64,000 nt of DNA. Source: Mycolicibacterium aichiense. GTDB lineage: Bacteria > Actinomycetota > Actinomycetes > Mycobacteriales > Mycobacteriaceae. The notes beneath the pieces were generated by a model, which made no database searches, was not told where the DNA came from, and saw nothing but the letters and a program-made list of their open reading frames with translations. The stretch covers positions 4,278,001 to 4,342,000 of the forward strand of contig NZ_AP022561.1 of the NCBI RefSeq assembly GCF_010726245.1, in the 5' to 3' direction. This document shows positions 62,827 to 64,000 of the stretch, piece after piece (within the stretch, counting starts at the first letter, position 1; the number at the start of each line of letters is the position of its first letter). The translations under genes were made by a program, and so were the position numbers.

Positions 62827-63358
62827 GCCAGGCACGCAGCGCGAGATCCGCGGCGGCCCGCAATTGCTTGCGGCTGGCGCCATCCCGGGCCTTGGCCGAC
62901 AAACCTCGCAGGACGGTGTCGATGTAGTCGGTGAGCGCCTCGACGTCCACCTCGCCGTCGAGGTCGCCCGCGCGCTGAGCCTGGCGTAACCGGTCGGCGA
63001 TCGCGGCGCGGCCAACTCCCCTGCGTTGCCGCAACAGTGGGTCGGCGATGACGAAGCAGCCGCGCGGATGGCCGGGCCGGGTGTAGAGCTCCACCGCCCG
63101 GTCCAGCATCATCTCGAAGGCCGCGCGGGCGGTGGCCGCTTCCAGCGCGGGTGGCACCACGGCGGTCAGTTCGTACAGGTCGACGGCCGCGTCGTAGAGA
63201 GCCTGCTTGTCCCCGAACGCGGCGTAGAGGCTGGGGGCCGAAATGCCCATGGCCCCGGTCAGATCGTTGACCGAGGTGGCCTCGAATCCATGCTCCCAGA
63301 ACAGGTGCATGGCCCGACGCAACGCTTCCGCGCGGTCGAACTTCGGGGGCCGAGCCAT
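62786..63358 (-). CDS. TetR-family regulator, AcrR-like
   Basis: A 190-residue regulator. HTH: RRAMHLFWEHGFEATSVNDLTGAMGISAPSLYAAFGDKQALYDAAV (residues about 13-58). The C-terminal PRGCFVIADPL and QRRGVGRAAIADRL fit the TetR_C group that often controls adjacent reductase genes. ATG 63358 is chosen because the family start MARPPKFD lies there. It is divergent from the reductase gene at 63450; TAAC-N7-GTTA (about 63413-63427) in the gap is a weak operator candidate. Confidence 0.87.
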   Translation of the reverse strand: MARPPKFDRAEALRRAMHLFWEHGFEATSVNDLTGAMGISAPSLYAAFGDKQALYDAAVDLYELTAVVPPALEAATARAAFEMMLDRAVELYTRPGHPRGCFVIADPLLRQRRGVGRAAIADRLRQAQRAGDLDGEVDVEALTDYIDTVLRGLSAKARDGASRKQLRAAADLALRAWPKRAKRRAPSSPP

Positions 63359-63449
63359 GGCGTCGATCCTAAGCGTCACCCCGTCATGGATTCTGCTAAC
63401 GTCGCGATCAATAACTTTAATGGTTACTACAAAACTGTGAGGCGCTGAC

Positions 63450-64000
63450 ATGACCTATGCCATCATCGGCTCGGGCAACATCGGATCGGCGGTCGCGGGC
63501 CACTTCGCGCGGATCGGCCTCGACGTCGCGGTGGCCGCCTCGCGAGGACCGGCGGGAGTTGCGCCGCTCGCCGAGCGGCTGGGCTCGCACATCGTGCCCA
63601 CCGACGTCTCCGATGCGCTGCTCGCCGACGTCGTCGTCCTGGCCGTCCCGTTCGACGCTGTCGAGGGTCTGGTCGGCCAGGTAACCGACTGGAATGGGCG
63701 CATCATCGTCGATGCCACCAATGCCATTGACTACAGCACCTTTTCGCCGGCCGACCTGGGCGGCCGCGCCTCCTCGGACCTCGTGGAACAGTGGTCGGCC
63801 AATGCCCGGGTGGTCAAGGCGTTCGGCCATACCTGGGCCAAGGTGCTCGCCCACGACCCCGGTGACGGTCACGGCGGACGCCGCGTGCTGTTCGTGTCCG
63901 GCAATGACGCGGCCGCCAACGCCGACGTGGCCGCACTCATCGAGCAGTTCGGATTCGAAGCGATCGATCTCGGGCGCAACGACCAGGGCGGTCTGCTGCA
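63450..64000 (+). CDS. NAD(P)-binding reductase, F420-dependent NADP reductase-like, partial
   Basis: The 183 visible residues form a Rossmann fold with GSGNIG near residue 7 and VVVLAVPFDAV, as in NADPH-dependent F420 reductase-type proteins (NPD/F420_oxidored domain); VDATNAIDY and VKAFGHTWAKVL follow. The right edge of the window cuts the gene. GAGG lies 9 bases before the ATG. It is divergent from the TetR gene and is its likely target. Whether it uses F420 cannot be decided here. Confidence 0.8.
   Translation, partial: MTYAIIGSGNIGSAVAGHFARIGLDVAVAASRGPAGVAPLAERLGSHIVPTDVSDALLADVVVLAVPFDAVEGLVGQVTDWNGRIIVDATNAIDYSTFSPADLGGRASSDLVEQWSANARVVKAFGHTWAKVLAHDPGDGHGGRRVLFVSGNDAAANADVAALIEQFGFEAIDLGRNDQGGLL

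Overview
The window is a high-GC actinobacterial chromosome segment, most likely from a fast-growing mycobacterium (Mycolicibacterium type). This rests on recognisable products in an order that, from memory, follows the Mycobacterium tuberculosis Rv1216c-Rv1254 block: RaaS-type TetR with an ABC exporter, O-methyltransferase, sigE-rseA-htrA-tatB, mrp, the trehalose importer lpqY-sugABC, corA, kgd, a TM0106-type nuclease-helicase, lprE, deaD and an acyltransferase. GTG and TTG starts, 4-base ATGA/GTGA overlaps and leaderless promoters are frequent.

Layout. 1-6612 is an accessory catabolic block: MaoC hydratase (partial), aldehyde dehydrogenase, a double-length CaiB-type CoA-transferase, TetR and a thiolase-like protein. 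6696-15460 holds acyltransferase, deaD, lprE, a cupredoxin lipoprotein, the large nuclease-helicase and a GlcD-like flavoprotein. 15610-22793 is a Baeyer-Villiger type catabolic cluster with divergent operons: thioesterase and SMP-30 lactonase on one side, zinc dehydrogenase, HpaI aldolase, SDR, BVMO and esterase on the other. Two copies of one unusual promoter mark the start and end of the right-hand operon. 22790-27854 has an SDR, two drug-type MFS exporters and a small membrane protein. kgd (28034-31774) is a TCA-cycle enzyme.

31854-35415 is the most unusual part. An OmpR-type response regulator and its histidine kinase are followed by two intact small secreted Cys proteins and one decayed relative. 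The regulator and each of the three small genes have the same motif, TTTG-N7-TATG, upstream. In the three small-gene copies a -10-like hexamer lies exactly 33 bases downstream of the TATG. I infer a self-contained regulon in which the two-component system controls a duplicated secreted-peptide family.

35743-45961 carries a DUF732 protein, an SDR, an orphan betaine-type binding lipoprotein, malic enzyme, CorA, a suppressor-of-fused protein and the lpqY-sugABC importer. 46126-53225 holds two DUF4190 proteins, a CitE-like lyase, an MgtE-N/CBS protein, a DUF1003 protein, a lytic transglycosylase, a VC0807-type membrane protein and Mrp. 53302-57529 is the envelope-stress block tatB-htrA-rseA-sigE with a divergent O-methyltransferase. 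After an AT-richer gap and a gene preceded by nine G, 58490-62367 is the raaS-ABC exporter-methyltransferase operon with a textbook 36-base operator over the promoter and start codon. The right end holds an NTF2-like protein, a TetR regulator and a partial NAD(P)-binding reductase. No tRNA, rRNA, CRISPR array or insertion sequence was recognised.
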